From the NCBI GenBank assembly GCA_025201845.1, contig MU603980.1:47361-111360 (forward strand): 64,000 nt of DNA, given 5' to 3'. The stretch's first letter is position 1. Each line of letters opens with the position of its first letter. Source of the stretch: Martensiomyces pterosporus. Its lineage: Eukaryota; Kickxellomycota; Kickxellomycetes; Kickxellales; Kickxellaceae. Shown in pieces: positions 47,948-59,210 of the stretch. The notes under the pieces were generated by a model. The model searched no databases and had not been told where the DNA came from. It saw nothing but the letters and a program-made list of their open reading frames with translations. The position numbers were made by a program, and so were the translations under genes.

Positions 47948-50668
47948 ATGTCCAAGCGCTCATTTTACGACGCCGGGCTCCACGGCGACGACGCTGCGCT
48001 GTATCCCGCTAGCGAGCCAGGTCAGCAGCGAAGGAGCCAGGCGACTGAAAGGGACGGACACAGCACGCCTGGCTCGTCGTCAGCAATGACCAAGGCCGAA
48101 GCGGCTGGTGGCCCCGGCGATGAGAACGACAATGACAGCGGAGACAGCGACGAGTACACCAGCTTGGACGAGCTGGACCCTGTGGCACAGGCCGAGAAGG
48201 ACGTGTCTACCGGGCTCTTGCCAAAGTCAGCAATAATGTCGTTTGGCGACGACTCCGAGGCGGCAGGCGCCAGAGCCGACGACTACGATGTTCTTGCTGT
48301 CCCACGGCGCGACCCAGCCACGGGCTTGTTTGGCAAGGACGACTACAGCTATCTGAAGCTAAAGCCCGACCACGAGTCCCGTCCGCTGTGGATCTGCCCA
48401 AACACCGGACACATCATTCTCGAGGCGTTTTCGCCGATTGCCGAGCAAGCCATCGACTTTCTAATCGCCATCAGCGAGCCCATCTCGCGCCCAACGCACA
48501 TCCACGAGTACAAGCTCACCCCGTACTCTCTTTACGCAGCCGTTTCGGTTGGGCTGGACACGAACGACATCATCGAGGTCCTCAACAGGCTTTCCAAGGT
48601 GCCTGTCCCTCCCGATGTCATCAAGGCCATCAAGCAGTGCACCATGTCTTATGGAAAGGTGAAGCTGGTGCTGAAGCATAACCGCTACTACGTGGAGTCC
48701 AGCCACCCCGATATCCTGCAGCACCTGCTTCGTGACCCAGCAGTTGCTTCTGCGCGCATGTACCCAGACAAGAGCGCCGAGGGCGCTGTTTCAAAGGACG
48801 GAATCATCACACAAAAGACATCTCAGTTTGGCGACCTGAGGATTGGTGGCCTTGCAAACGCCAATGGCGCTCAGAACAGCAAGGAGCAGCAGGGCAAGGA
48901 CGACAGGGACGACAAGGACACTGATGGCGATGAGCAGCAGGCTGCTGCCGGGGCCGAGGGCGAGGGCGCAGCCGATGGCGGAAAGGATGGAGACAGCGAC
49001 GATGCCTTTGGCCCAGCAGTCGATCTTGACAAGGATGAGGAGGATGACGATGTCGAAAATGTCGTCCATGCGTTTGAGATTGATGGCGCACATGTGGAAA
49101 GCGTCAAGAGGCGCTGCAACGAGCTAGACTTCCCCATGCTGGAGGAGTATGATTTCCGCAACGACACTCTCAACGCAAACCTCGGCATCGACCTAAAGCC
49201 AGTAACCACGATTCGCCCGTACCAGGAGAAAAGCCTGAGCAAGATGTTTGGCAACGGCAGAGCCAGATCGGGCATTATTGTCCTGCCGTGCGGTGCTGGA
49301 AAGACCCTTGTTGGAATCACTGCTGCGTGCACAGTCAAGAAGAGCATCCTGTGTCTGTGCACGTCGTCCGTGTCGGTGATGCAGTGGAAGCAGCAGTTCC
49401 TGCAGTGGTCGACGATTCGCGAGGACCAGATCGCCGTGTTCACCTCAGACCAGAAGGAGCGGTTCTCAGGCGAGGCGGGCATTGTCATATCCACATTCTC
49501 TATGGTCGCTAACACACGCAAGCGCTCGTACGAGGCGCAAAAGATGATGGACTTTCTGAATAGCCGCGAGTGGGGTCTCCTGCTTCTCGACGAGGTGCAT
49601 GTTGTCCCTGCCGCAATGTTCCGTCGCGTCGTCACAAAGATTGCTGCACACTCAAAGCTTGGCTTGACTGCAACGCTCGTGCGCGAGGACGAAAAGATCG
49701 ACGACCTCAACTTCCTCATCGGCCCAAAGCTCTACGAAGCGAACTGGATGGACCTTGCAAACAAGGGCCACATTGCTACCGTGCAGTGCGCGGAGGTTTG
49801 GTGTGAGATGACGCCCGAGTTTTACAAGGCCTACTTGGAGGAAAGCTCGCGCAAGCGCCTGCTGCTCTACGTGATGAATCCAAACAAGTTCCGCGCCTGC
49901 CAGTACCTGATCAAGTTCCACGAAAGCCGTGGCGACAAGATCATCGTGTTTGTCGACAACGTGTATGCACTGCGCACCTATGCAGAGACCCTGAGGCTGC
50001 CCTACATCTATGGCGGCACCCCACAGCAGGAGCGCATCCGCATTCTGCACCAGTTCCAGCACAACCCCGTGCTCAGCACCATCTTCCTCTCGAAGGTCGG
50101 AGACACGTCAATTGACCTGCCCGAGGCCACATGTCTCATCCAGGTGTCTTCTCACTACGGATCCCGCAGACAGGAGGCCCAGCGCTTGGGCCGCATTCTT
50201 CGCGCAAAGAGACGCAACGACGAGGGCTTCAATGCCTTCTTTTATTCGCTGGTGAGCAAGGACACACAGGAAATGTACTACTCCACAAAGCGACAGCAGT
50301 TCCTGATTGACCAAGGCTACTCGTTCAAGGTCATCACCGAACTTGAGGGCATGGAGGACTGCCCTGATCTTGTGTATGGCGACGCCGAGAGCCAAAAGAG
50401 CCTTTTGCACGCCGTCAAGATTGCAACGGATTCCGATGCCAACCTCGACGAGGACTTGCCTGCGGACCTCGACATCAGCGGCTCCTACCGCCCAGCTGGA
50501 ACCGCAAAGCGCACTGCAGGCTCCCTCAAGAGTCTGTCCGGCGCTGATAACATGGCATACGTTGAGTCCGGCGGGCGCCGGGCCGGAGCAAACCAGCGTA
50601 AGCAAGCGAGCGCGACACCCGTCGAGCACCACCCAATCTTCAAGCGCCAGTTCTATGGCAAGAAGTAA
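47948..50668 (+). CDS. SSL2: TFIIH DNA translocase/helicase SSL2 (XPB/RAD25)
   Basis: Predicted 906 residues, single exon. XPB is the TFIIH ATPase that opens promoters for RNA polymerase II and acts in nucleotide excision repair. The N-terminal region to about 140 is acidic and disordered. The conserved XPB N-terminal domain follows ([13 protein letters not shown]). An Asp/Glu-rich linker lies at about 305-370. Helicase motifs are complete: Walker A CGAGKT near 448-453, DEVH near 546-549, then [15 protein letters not shown] (containing the XPB RED motif), and motif [10 protein letters not shown] near 745. The C-terminal tail is basic. All residues needed for ATP hydrolysis appear intact. Confidence 0.97.
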   Translation: MSKRSFYDAGLHGDDAALYPASEPGQQRRSQATERDGHSTPGSSSAMTKAEAAGGPGDENDNDSGDSDEYTSLDELDPVAQAEKDVSTGLLPKSAIMSFGDDSEAAGARADDYDVLAVPRRDPATGLFGKDDYSYLKLKPDHESRPLWICPNTGHIILEAFSPIAEQAIDFLIAISEPISRPTHIHEYKLTPYSLYAAVSVGLDTNDIIEVLNRLSKVPVPPDVIKAIKQCTMSYGKVKLVLKHNRYYVESSHPDILQHLLRDPAVASARMYPDKSAEGAVSKDGIITQKTSQFGDLRIGGLANANGAQNSKEQQGKDDRDDKDTDGDEQQAAAGAEGEGAADGGKDGDSDDAFGPAVDLDKDEEDDDVENVVHAFEIDGAHVESVKRRCNELDFPMLEEYDFRNDTLNANLGIDLKPVTTIRPYQEKSLSKMFGNGRARSGIIVLPCGAGKTLVGITAACTVKKSILCLCTSSVSVMQWKQQFLQWSTIREDQIAVFTSDQKERFSGEAGIVISTFSMVANTRKRSYEAQKMMDFLNSREWGLLLLDEVHVVPAAMFRRVVTKIAAHSKLGLTATLVREDEKIDDLNFLIGPKLYEANWMDLANKGHIATVQCAEVWCEMTPEFYKAYLEESSRKRLLLYVMNPNKFRACQYLIKFHESRGDKIIVFVDNVYALRTYAETLRLPYIYGGTPQQERIRILHQFQHNPVLSTIFLSKVGDTSIDLPEATCLIQVSSHYGSRRQEAQRLGRILRAKRRNDEGFNAFFYSLVSKDTQEMYYSTKRQQFLIDQGYSFKVITELEGMEDCPDLVYGDAESQKSLLHAVKIATDSDANLDEDLPADLDISGSYRPAGTAKRTAGSLKSLSGADNMAYVESGGRRAGANQRKQASATPVEHHPIFKRQFYGKK

Positions 50669-50886
50669 CGCGCTGCTGGCTTGTGGCTGTTTCTCTCCTT
50701 CTCATCCACTCCTTCTTTGTGTAGCTGCTCTTTCTCGTTTAAGACACAACATGTGGCCAACTTGGCTTTGCGCCTTCAGAGCGCGAGTGGAAAACTGGCA
50801 AGCGGAAGCTAAAGAAAGCAAACAGAAAGAAAGAAATCAGAGCACACGGAAGTAGCCAAGGGATGCACTGAAAGCGCACACAGCGA

Positions 50887-53800
50887 TCAGTAGTAGTCAG
50901 CCCTGTCCTCTTCATGCTCCTCGCAGTGTATGGCTGAAAAGTCGGGCAGGCTGTAGCTGCCCGATGCCGCCAGCTCCTTGCGGCCCTGGATGTATCCCAG
51001 GGTGCGGCGGAAGTACTCCAGCACATACGCATTCATTGGCGTTGTAGGCGTGAATAGCGCGTTGACGTCCGATACGCCGCTATCCGCCGCAGCCCGGGTG
51101 GGCTCTGGGGCCGATGAGTCAAACGCCTCAATGTTGGACACCGATGCGCGGATGAGATCAATAAGGTCGTTGATGTACTTTGGAGTGACTGACGGGCAGC
51201 GGCGCTCATAGTGCATGATGCACTGGTTGAGCAGCTCCACAAAGAGCTGCACAGACAGCACAGGGTCCAGGCAAGAGTCTGCCACTTTAAGAGACCGCTG
51301 CAGATGCAGAAGCGCCTTGTCGCCATTGTTGTGCTGCTCAATGGCCGCACGCTCGTTCTCGACATGCTCGGCATGTGCGCGCTCCACCTCAGCCTCGTCC
51401 AGCCCTGGCTCGACAGGCGGCGGGATCAGCTCCGAGTCCGGAAGCGCCTTCCACCACAGATGCGCGCATGCATATGCCACACGCGCCTGATCGGTGCGCT
51501 TCAGCAGACGCGACCCGTGCTGCACGCACTTGGCAACCAGCGTCTCATAGTTCTCGGCGGAGAAGTTGCGGCTAGCATGAAGCGCACCAATGACAAGCAT
51601 GAGTGCCTGGTACTGCGACCTGCTCTCGTTGAGGTTCTCCTCGTAAATCGTGAATGCCTGCACAAGGAACTCGTAGGCCGCCTCCTCCAGCGTCTGCTCT
51701 CCGCGGAACGCAGGCGAGGTCGATGCAGCCTGGGCAGACGTTAGGAACAGTCGCAGGGCTGACTCCGCTGCTTGAGACGAGCCAGATGCACGCTCAACAA
51801 GCACCGACGTGGTGGTCTGAATGAACCGGCACAGCTGGCGTACGCGCCTGAGCCATTCGGCGTGGCCCTCTTCCCCGCCCGGCTTCATTGCTGCAAACGG
51901 CCCGAGAAGCCGGGCTGCTCCGGCAACCACCGCTGGGTAGGTGTATCGGACAAGTCCGCCGCCCTGGGAGAAGGCGTCGCGTGCGATTGTGAGAAGAGAT
52001 AGCTGCGCAACAGCATCCCGACCGCGGATCAGGTGGACGAGCCGCGCCAGCAAGCCCTGCTCCTCTGCCAGGTCTTCTTCGTCCATTGGCGTGCCAGAAT
52101 ATGCCCGGTCAACAGCGCCCTGTCCCGGTGAGCCACTGTTCTGCTGTCCGGAATCCTTCCCAATAAGCATGCTGCACAGACGAGTAATCCCATCGACCTC
52201 TTCAGCAGTAGTCATAGCAGCGTTTCGCTGCAGTATGGCTGTCAAAAGCGCGACTGCGACGCTCTTTTGCGTGCGCTCGGCCTGAGACTCAAGCAGTGGA
52301 GCATAGTTCTCCAGCTCCAGGACCTTTAGCGGGTTTGCATAGGCGCGCAGCGGTCCAAGGAGCAGCGACAGTAGTTGGTTCGATGTGGCCGGACTGTGGC
52401 TGCCGGACGAAAGATCGCGGGCTTTGAGCTGCTCGCGCACAAATGCCAGAACGCCGTCTACTGGCGCTGCTGACAGTGGTCTGCAGGCCAGCGTTAGGCG
52501 GAGCATGGCAGCGCAGATGGCAATTGCGTCGTGGAGAGGAAGGTCGGGCCGCGACTCTATCAAGGCAGATACATGTCCCCAGAATGAGCTAAACAGCGAA
52601 TCCAGTGCGTCCGACTCGTCTTGCTTGGGCTCTGGAGCCGCCGGCTCGTTCTCGCCGCTGGCGCTGTCGTTGCCATTGCTCTGATTTTCGCCGCTGGCGC
52701 TGCTCTCGCCCTCATTATCGCTGCCTGGGCTGGTTGCAGGTGAGTGGCCTGACGCTGCCTTGTCTTCGGCCGCATTTAAGGCGGACTTTGCCAAGCTTTC
52801 CTGTAGATCCTTGATGCTAGCCGATTCTGTATCATCAGTGGGCTTCTGGTCAGCACCGCTAGCGGCTGCTGAATCAGCCGATTGTTCCCCGTTTGCCTCG
52901 CCACGAGTAGCATCTGATGCTGGTGCTGCTGGTGCCTCCGGCATGGCCTGCTCTATGGCACTGGTGTTGTTTGCTTCTTCCTCGCGGTCCTTGGCGCTGC
53001 CATCGCCAGGCTTTTGGCTCGGTGAGGCGTCCGCACTGGCATTGTCCGGGTCGGCATCCTGGTTCTTCTCTCGCTCTTCGCGCCTCCGTGTGGCATAGGC
53101 AGAGATTCTGTCGACCAGCGGAATAACGATCGTCTTGATGCTGACTTTGGGGCCCAGTCCGCTGATGGCCTCCATCAGCTGTCCGATTGTCGCCAAGTGC
53201 CATTCGTCGCTAAATGCCTGCACGAGTGCTTCCATCAGATACTCCTGCGCAAGCGTATCTCTGCACGACACCACCTGGTTAAGCAGCCTGGGGAGTATGG
53301 CATCCTCGTAGGTTGTGCGCGGCACACCGTCAAGGGATGCGAGGCGGAGGAGGTTGGATCCAACAAGGGTGCGTAGATCACGGCGCTCAGCCTCGCGCCT
53401 TTCCTTGTCGCGACTCAGACCCTGGTGCTGCAGGCGCACCCAGAGCTTGTTCATTTCGACAAAATTGGTCAATATGAAGTGCGTCGAGTCCTCTAAGCTG
53501 CCCTCGGGGCCGTCGGTGCTGCCAAGAGGCAGGTAGTCCTTGGTCATTTGCCCAAGATAGTACCGCAAAAACAGGCCGCGCGTGGGGTGCTGAACGCCAC
53601 GAGTCATTTCTAGCATATCCAGCATTATTTCGCGGACTGGGATTGTCTCGCCGTCGTCGCTATCGCTGCTGCTACTACCCTTGGCCGGCAGAGTGCTGGC
53701 CAGACTCATGTAGGCCGAGCCGATGGTGATCATCAAGTAGAGGCGAGGCACGATGTTGCCTGCATACTGGACAAGCTCGTACAGGTCTGCAAGGTGGTTT

Positions 53801-54066
53801 CTGCCGGAAATGTGTGCCTCGCGAAGGGACCCGACAAGATACTGCAGAGCGTCAAAGGTGGCCAGGTAGAGCTCGTAGTAATTCTTTGGCGTGAGGGATG
53901 ACGTGCGTAGCTCATTCAGCATCGTCGAGCAGTGCTTTAGCCCGTCCATTAGCCGGCCGTTGTCGACGCAGCGCTTCATTTGGAAGGCTTGGACCTTGAC
54001 TGCCTGCATTGCATCATCGAGGAGCTTCGCCTGCTCATCTCTGGTGCTGATAAACACACTGCTCAT
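50887..54066 (-). CDS. VPS35: Retromer core subunit Vps35 with large acidic insertion
   Basis: Predicted 1059 residues, single exon. Vps35 is the alpha-solenoid backbone of retromer, which returns cargo such as Vps10 from endosomes to the Golgi. The N-terminal region has the family signature NIVPRLYLMITIG near 107-119, which binds Vps26, followed by the KGSS...DMLEMTRGVQHPTRGLFLRYYL block. The solenoid continues to the C-terminus that binds Vps29. Residues about 325-490 are an Asp/Glu/Ser/Ala-rich, low-complexity insertion that is not part of the helical repeat; without it the length would be close to the yeast protein. A second, short Gly/Ser loop lies around 640. The ATG at 54066 starts the conserved part almost at once. 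Confidence 0.94.
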   Translation of the reverse strand: MSSVFISTRDEQAKLLDDAMQAVKVQAFQMKRCVDNGRLMDGLKHCSTMLNELRTSSLTPKNYYELYLATFDALQYLVGSLREAHISGRNHLADLYELVQYAGNIVPRLYLMITIGSAYMSLASTLPAKGSSSSDSDDGETIPVREIMLDMLEMTRGVQHPTRGLFLRYYLGQMTKDYLPLGSTDGPEGSLEDSTHFILTNFVEMNKLWVRLQHQGLSRDKERREAERRDLRTLVGSNLLRLASLDGVPRTTYEDAILPRLLNQVVSCRDTLAQEYLMEALVQAFSDEWHLATIGQLMEAISGLGPKVSIKTIVIPLVDRISAYATRRREEREKNQDADPDNASADASPSQKPGDGSAKDREEEANNTSAIEQAMPEAPAAPASDATRGEANGEQSADSAAASGADQKPTDDTESASIKDLQESLAKSALNAAEDKAASGHSPATSPGSDNEGESSASGENQSNGNDSASGENEPAAPEPKQDESDALDSLFSSFWGHVSALIESRPDLPLHDAIAICAAMLRLTLACRPLSAAPVDGVLAFVREQLKARDLSSGSHSPATSNQLLSLLLGPLRAYANPLKVLELENYAPLLESQAERTQKSVAVALLTAILQRNAAMTTAEEVDGITRLCSMLIGKDSGQQNSGSPGQGAVDRAYSGTPMDEEDLAEEQGLLARLVHLIRGRDAVAQLSLLTIARDAFSQGGGLVRYTYPAVVAGAARLLGPFAAMKPGGEEGHAEWLRRVRQLCRFIQTTTSVLVERASGSSQAAESALRLFLTSAQAASTSPAFRGEQTLEEAAYEFLVQAFTIYEENLNESRSQYQALMLVIGALHASRNFSAENYETLVAKCVQHGSRLLKRTDQARVAYACAHLWWKALPDSELIPPPVEPGLDEAEVERAHAEHVENERAAIEQHNNGDKALLHLQRSLKVADSCLDPVLSVQLFVELLNQCIMHYERRCPSVTPKYINDLIDLIRASVSNIEAFDSSAPEPTRAAADSGVSDVNALFTPTTPMNAYVLEYFRRTLGYIQGRKELAASGSYSLPDFSAIHCEEHEEDRADYY

Positions 54067-54542
54067 TGTGTCCTTGCGAGATGAGTAGTGCGGTGAATAA
54101 GAGCCGGTGTTTCAGAAATACAGGTCTTGTTGTTATTAGAGCAGGCAAATGTGAGGTGTGTGAAGCTTTGCTACAGGGAACAAGGAGCGGCGGTGGAGGG
54201 GCCGCTTTGCCTGTGCACGGCAGCGTCAGCGACAGCGCCGGAATCTTGGCGGGCTTGGGGGTGTATCTCGCACCGTCATCATCACGTGTGTGTGATCGTG
54301 GGCACAGATCAAATCAGCAGTCTTATCACCTGGCTCTGGGGCTGCCTTCTGCGTCTCGGCGTTGCCAGTCTCGCTCGCACCTGCCTGTGGTTTCGTCCAG
54401 GCAGCCTTGGTGGCATGGTGCTGCACCCCCATGCCCCTTTTCGCCTCTGTTTCTTTCGGATCTCTCTTGACACCTCAATCGTCACTATTTTATTCAATCT
54501 CTTCCCAGCTCAGACTACAAGGCTACCAAGGCAGTGTTGACC
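54067..54542. other. Divergent promoter between VPS35 and COX12
   Basis: No gene seen. A T-rich, CT-rich leader (54430-54510) precedes COX12. Confidence 0.45.
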
Positions 54543-54890
54543 ATGTCGGACGAAATTAAGCTTGATACCCCCAAGTTCGATGCCCGCTTCCCTAACGTCA
54601 ATCAGACCAAGCGCTGCTGGCAGAACTACTTTGACTACACCAAGTGCGTTGAGCTGAAGGGCGAGGAGTATGCTCCGTGCAAGCAGTTCTTCAAGGCGTA
54701 CAACGCCCTGTGCCCCAATGAGTGGGTAAGTCTAGCTGAATTAACGCCCCTTTGCCTCTGTAATTTGCGGTATGTGGAAAGCCCGCACTGATAAAAAGGA
54801 CCTCTTCCTCCAAAATTGCGAATCTTGTAGATTGAGAAGTGGGACGGCCTGAAGGAGGAGGGCACTCTTCCCTTCGACACCAAGGCGTAG
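54543..54890 (+). CDS. COX12: Cytochrome c oxidase subunit 6B/COX12, 2 exons
   Basis: Predicted 80 residues. Exons 54543-54725 and 54831-54890, phase 0, with a GTAAGT donor and a TTGTAG acceptor. The protein sits on the intermembrane-space face of complex IV and is imported and oxidised by the Mia40 pathway. The CHCH fold is explicit: the first pair C-x9-C (CWQNYFDYTKC) and the second pair C-x10-C (CKQFFKAYNALC), the distinctive COX6B spacing. The N-terminal FDARFPNVNQTKRCW is near-invariant in the family. Exon 2 supplies IEKWDGLKEEGTLPFD, the usual end. Without splicing, the frame continues into intron with no family similarity. Confidence 0.96.
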
Positions 54891-55308
54891 CTTCTGCGCT
54901 GCTCTGAGCACACGCGTATCCCGACGGCTCGCTTTGCCCTGCCTGCGCCCAAAGCCCGCCGACATCCGAGCCCTCTGGACTAGTATTCTTCTTTCAACTC
55001 TTTTAAAGGCGTTAGCAATAACCAAATACAGCTCTTCCCGCCCATGCTGCGCGAGCCCTGGATCACTGCCATGTAGCGGCAGATCACGCAGTCTTGGGCA
55101 CAGGCGTGCGGTGTAAACGTCAAGCCCAGACGCACAGCACGGAAAAAAAATATTTTCTGCGTGGTTTTTGGCTGTTGGCTGATTGCACCCCACAGGCCCT
55201 TGCTTTTCTGGGTCTGCTCCTTGTTTCCTCTGCGCCTTTACTGCGTTGTTAATGTCGCCCTTCCTTGGAAAAACAGGCACTGCTTTTGTCCACACAATTC
55301 CACGCACC
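54891..55308. other. Intergenic region between COX12 and QTRT2
   Basis: No gene seen. An A-run with an AT-rich patch lies at 55143-55155; the frame of QTRT2 is open upstream of its ATG but is compositionally unlike the gene. Confidence 0.4.
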
Positions 55309-56670
55309 ATGGCCCTGCGATTTGACCTGGCAGCGACGACGTCGGCCGCTTTGAACGCGCCGCGCAGCGGGAGGCTCGTATTAGACCGCGCACCCTTGGA
55401 AGCAGCTCAAGACAGGCCTGCTACAGCACCGCCTATTGTGCTGGAGACGCCCAACTTCTTCAAGTACACTCGACGTGGCCTGCAGCCGCATCTAGTTCGC
55501 GAAGTAGCAGCCGAGGTAGGCTCACTGCCGGACGCTACTCGCGTCCAGATCGAGGACTTTTTGGAGAGCGACTTCCCGGACTGTGGCAAGTACAGCGGCG
55601 GACTGCACAGGTTCATTGCGCTCGATAGATCGGACATGCTGCTGCTGGACACGCTCGACCCCGTCGTTGCCACAAGAGCGGCAAAGTCCACCAACAAGTA
55701 CATGGGCATTGACTCGGAGGGAGGGATCCGACGCCTGACGCCAGAGACATTTGCGCAGCTGGTCAGCACGCTGAGGCCAGACATATACATCCCCCTCGCC
55801 GACTACATAGAGGAGCCGCTGCCGTCGCTTACCCAGGGCAAGCGCATTGCAAAGTCTGTAGACCGGTCTACGAGGTGGCTTGACGAGTGCCTTGAAAGGA
55901 TCACATTCCCAGCAGCTGTTTTCGCACCAGTCATGGGCTCGCACAGCCCCGAGCTGCGCGACAAGTGCGCGCAGAGCCTTGCAGCTCGCAACAACATCGA
56001 TGGCTATGCGTTCAACGACGTGTGTCTGTCGCTGCCGTTCGAGCAGAAGCTGGCGCTGGCCCAGCGCTCGCTTGGGCACCTTGATGCGTCCAAGCCCCGC
56101 TACATGCTGGGCGTCAGCTCGCCAGACCATGTCGTGCGTGCTATTTTGGGAGGAATCGACCTCTTTGACTCCAGCTACCCGTACGCTGTCACTGAGCAGG
56201 GATTCGCGTCGACCTACCTGCTCAACGGACAGGCTGGCAGCTCACCGCGCAGCGTCTCTGACAGCGGGCACCTCGATCTGTGGCAAGAGTCCATGTTTGG
56301 CGACTTTGAGCCGCTGGTAAAGGGATGCGAGTGCTTCACTTGCCGCAACCACCACCGTTCGTACATCCACCACCTGCTGATGACCAAGGAGATGCTTGCA
56401 ACCGTGCTTTTGCAGATACACAACATGCACTGGTACCAGCGCTTCTTTGCTGACGTCCGCTGCAGCATGGCCAGCGGCACGCTCGAGAGCGACGCAGCAC
56501 GGTTCCTGGAGTGCTACGGCTGCCTGTCTTCCCAGCCAGCCACGGCGCCGTCGCTGAAGCGCGCCTTCAACGAGCTTGACAAGCTTGCCTCGCAGACATG
56601 CTCGCCAACCACCAAAATCCAGCGCAAGCGCTACGGCGAATTGCCTGCTGCACCCACAAACGCCGCTTGA
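55309..56670 (+). CDS. QTRT2: Queuine tRNA-ribosyltransferase accessory subunit 2 (QTRT2)
   Basis: Predicted 453 residues, single exon. QTRT2 pairs with catalytic QTRT1 to exchange guanine-34 for queuine in GUN-anticodon tRNAs, and is reported at the mitochondrial surface in animals. The TIM-barrel family pattern is clear: TPNFFKYTRRGLQPHL near 43-58, IALDRSDMLLLD, GYAFND, then KPRYMLGVSSPDHVVRAI and the GIDLFDSSYP turn. The structural zinc site is intact, with the CECFTC cluster near 340 and a His about 26 residues later (QIHNMHWY). The ATG at 55309 precedes the first conserved strand. Some fungi, including budding yeast, lack this pathway, so its presence is informative. Confidence 0.9.
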   Translation: MALRFDLAATTSAALNAPRSGRLVLDRAPLEAAQDRPATAPPIVLETPNFFKYTRRGLQPHLVREVAAEVGSLPDATRVQIEDFLESDFPDCGKYSGGLHRFIALDRSDMLLLDTLDPVVATRAAKSTNKYMGIDSEGGIRRLTPETFAQLVSTLRPDIYIPLADYIEEPLPSLTQGKRIAKSVDRSTRWLDECLERITFPAAVFAPVMGSHSPELRDKCAQSLAARNNIDGYAFNDVCLSLPFEQKLALAQRSLGHLDASKPRYMLGVSSPDHVVRAILGGIDLFDSSYPYAVTEQGFASTYLLNGQAGSSPRSVSDSGHLDLWQESMFGDFEPLVKGCECFTCRNHHRSYIHHLLMTKEMLATVLLQIHNMHWYQRFFADVRCSMASGTLESDAARFLECYGCLSSQPATAPSLKRAFNELDKLASQTCSPTTKIQRKRYGELPAAPTNAA

Positions 56671-56843
56671 TGCAGCAGCCACGCGTATTTCTTGGCAGCT
56701 TTGTTTTTGGACTATTTTCTGCTTTGCGCTGCTCTGTCTCCCTTGCAGTGCTGCTTATTTTCTACCTGTTCTCGATTTGTTTTTTTTTTTTCTTGGCATT
56801 GCATCGGTACTTACACTTTTTTTTTTGAAGTGCTCGGCACAGG

Positions 56844-59055
56844 ATGGCGGAAAACTGGGTCGTCACTGGCATGGTGTGGGTGGCCGGCCTCTGTAGCTGG
56901 ACAGCAACTGCAATGTCCTTGGCGGCGGTGTGGTCGCACTGCAAGAATTACAGTCAACCGGTAAGCAGCCCGTGCGGCATCGTTGTCTGAGGCGCGCATA
57001 TGGAGCTCCTCCTTACTCTTCCGCCGCCGGCGCAGCAGTAGCAGCTAGTACTAAACCGCATTCACCATGTTTTATGCTGCTGCGTAGAACCTCCAGCGCT
57101 GGGTCATTCGCATTATCTTGATGTAAGTCAGCAGCAGCACGCAGCGGCGATGACGCTGCACGCCGCCTTTATTCGCCAGAGGCGGTGTCGCTCGGCTTCC
57201 GTGCTTGTCTAACATGTGCATTGCCCGCCTGCCTTTGCCGCCACCACTGCCACCGTATAGGGTTCCTATATACGCGCTGACTGCGTGGGCAAGCCTGATT
57301 TCGGTTGAGTCGGCGTACTATCTGGACACGCTGCGGGACGTCTACGAGGCATTCGTCATCTACTGCTTTGTGAGTCTCCTCATCGCCTACTTTGGCGGCG
57401 AGCGCGCGTTCCTTCTTGCTATGCACGACCGGAACCCAACCCCTCTGTTTTGGCCGGCGTCCTTGCTTCGCAAGGACCTCGATCTCAGCGACCCCTACGA
57501 CTATCTTTTCCTAAAACGGGGAATCCTGCAGTACGTGCTTGTGAAGCCCGTTTTGGCGGCCGCAACCATGCTTATGAAGTCGCTTGGCGTTTACCACGAC
57601 GGCAACTGGGGCCTCGCCGATGGCTACCTGTGGACCCAGCTTGTTTACAACATGAGCGTGTCGCTCTCGCTGTACTGCCTCGTGGTTTTCTACATGGCGA
57701 CCCGCGAGGCGCTGTCTCAATGGAACCCGCTTCCAAAGTTCCTGTGTGTAAAGGCAATAGTCTTCTTCTCTTACTGGCAGGGCTTGGGCATCTCGATCAT
57801 GGTCGGTCTAGGGCTCATCCACGACACGTCTACTCTCTCTGCGGACCATATTGCGACTTTTCTGCAGAGCTGGCTGATTTGTCTTGAAATGATTGGAGGC
57901 GCTTTTGGCCACTGGATATCGTTCTCGCACTTGGACTACGTCCCGATGTTCGAGCTAGCTGGCCGGGTCATGCTGTTCCATGCACTGCGCGACGCGCTTG
58001 GCTTCAAGGACGTCTATATAGACGCAAAGAGCGCGTGGTCGGGACACTTGTACACGTACACATACTTTGACCCGCGGGTTCCAGTAGATGAGCTTGATAC
58101 GCAGATGCCCGTGCCGGCTCCACAGCGCAGGCGCACATTGAGCAGAGCCAGCGCTCAGACAGATGGAGATGCTGCCCGAACACATCGCGCATCGCGGGTG
58201 GGCTCTGGGCCCCACACGCCTGTAGGCAACGAGGGCGACACGCCTGACCAAACGACCGCGTCGCTGCACTCGTCCGACTCGACAGCCAGCCTCGCGTCAT
58301 CTGTCCATTGCAACGAGAGCGCATCTCAGATGTCTGGCACTGACTCGAATGCTGGCACTGCATCGCTCGCAGACCATCCTTCGGTGGCATTGGCTGATCC
58401 ACCGCTGACAGGCAACCCTATAAAGGAGCGGCGGCTGCGTGCTGGCATGCGGTATACACAGGGCGGCAAAAAGACATACTGGCTGCCCGTAGAGCCCATA
58501 GATCACAGAGCAGCTGCGCTTGCAGCAGGTGGTGCAGGGCAAACTCGCGCACGGCTATTCCGCGGGGACCACAACAGCTCGGGCCTCCGTGCGCCAATAG
58601 AGTACATTGGGAGCTCACTACGCCCGTCACGCATAGCACGCGAGAGCCGGCGAGTCCAAAGGTACAATGATTTGGAAGCACCACGCGACCATGTCTCCAC
58701 GAGCGTGGCAACTGAGCACACCCGCCTGCTCTCTGGATCAGCCTCTGGGCACAGGTCTATGGCACACCCAAGCAGCCTAGCCAAGCTCTCCATGGATATT
58801 GACTCCCAGGAATTTGCGTGTGACGACGCGCTATACGCAGAAGCGCGAGGTGTCGAGGGCGACTTCAACTACCCAGTCATGGAGCTCGGTGTAGCTGTTG
58901 GGTATGGCCGGCGACGGCCCTACGGAAACACCCTCACCCGCCGCCGCTCAGTGCCCTCTGGCGCTCCAGGAACGGGTGCGCGGCCCCGGCTGCTGGACGA
59001 TCAGGACGACCCTTACCTGCCACACGGCAGCAGCGAGTACAGATCCATTCCCTGA
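56844..59055 (+). CDS. TMEM184/organic solute transporter alpha family membrane protein, 3 exons
   Basis: Predicted 648 residues. Exons 56844-56960, 57088-57122 (35 bases) and 57261-59055; the ATG of a Met codon is split across the last junction. Branch-site TACTAAA is seen in intron 1. The first 290 residues hold seven hydrophobic helices. Family motifs: VPIYALTAWASL, SVESAYYLDTLRDVYEAFVIYCF, the cytoplasmic DPYDYLFLKRGILQYVLVKP, and FLCVKAIVFFSYWQG. The rest is a Ser/Arg/Thr-rich cytoplasmic tail of about 350 residues, likely disordered and phosphorylated. Fungal members are vacuolar or endosomal membrane proteins; transport substrate is not known. An intron model without exon 2 would break the phase. 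Confidence 0.88.
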
Positions 59056-59210
59056 TTGTCGCTCCGTGCGAGTGCCTCTCGGCTAGCTGTCTTTTTCCTC
59101 ACAAAACTGGAAATTTAATATGAAAAATATCTGTTGGCACTGGCTAGCCAAGGCAAAAGGCAAAGGCGGCATGTCAAAGCGGCATGGCAGAGCTGGCTGC
59201 CAGCCCGTGC

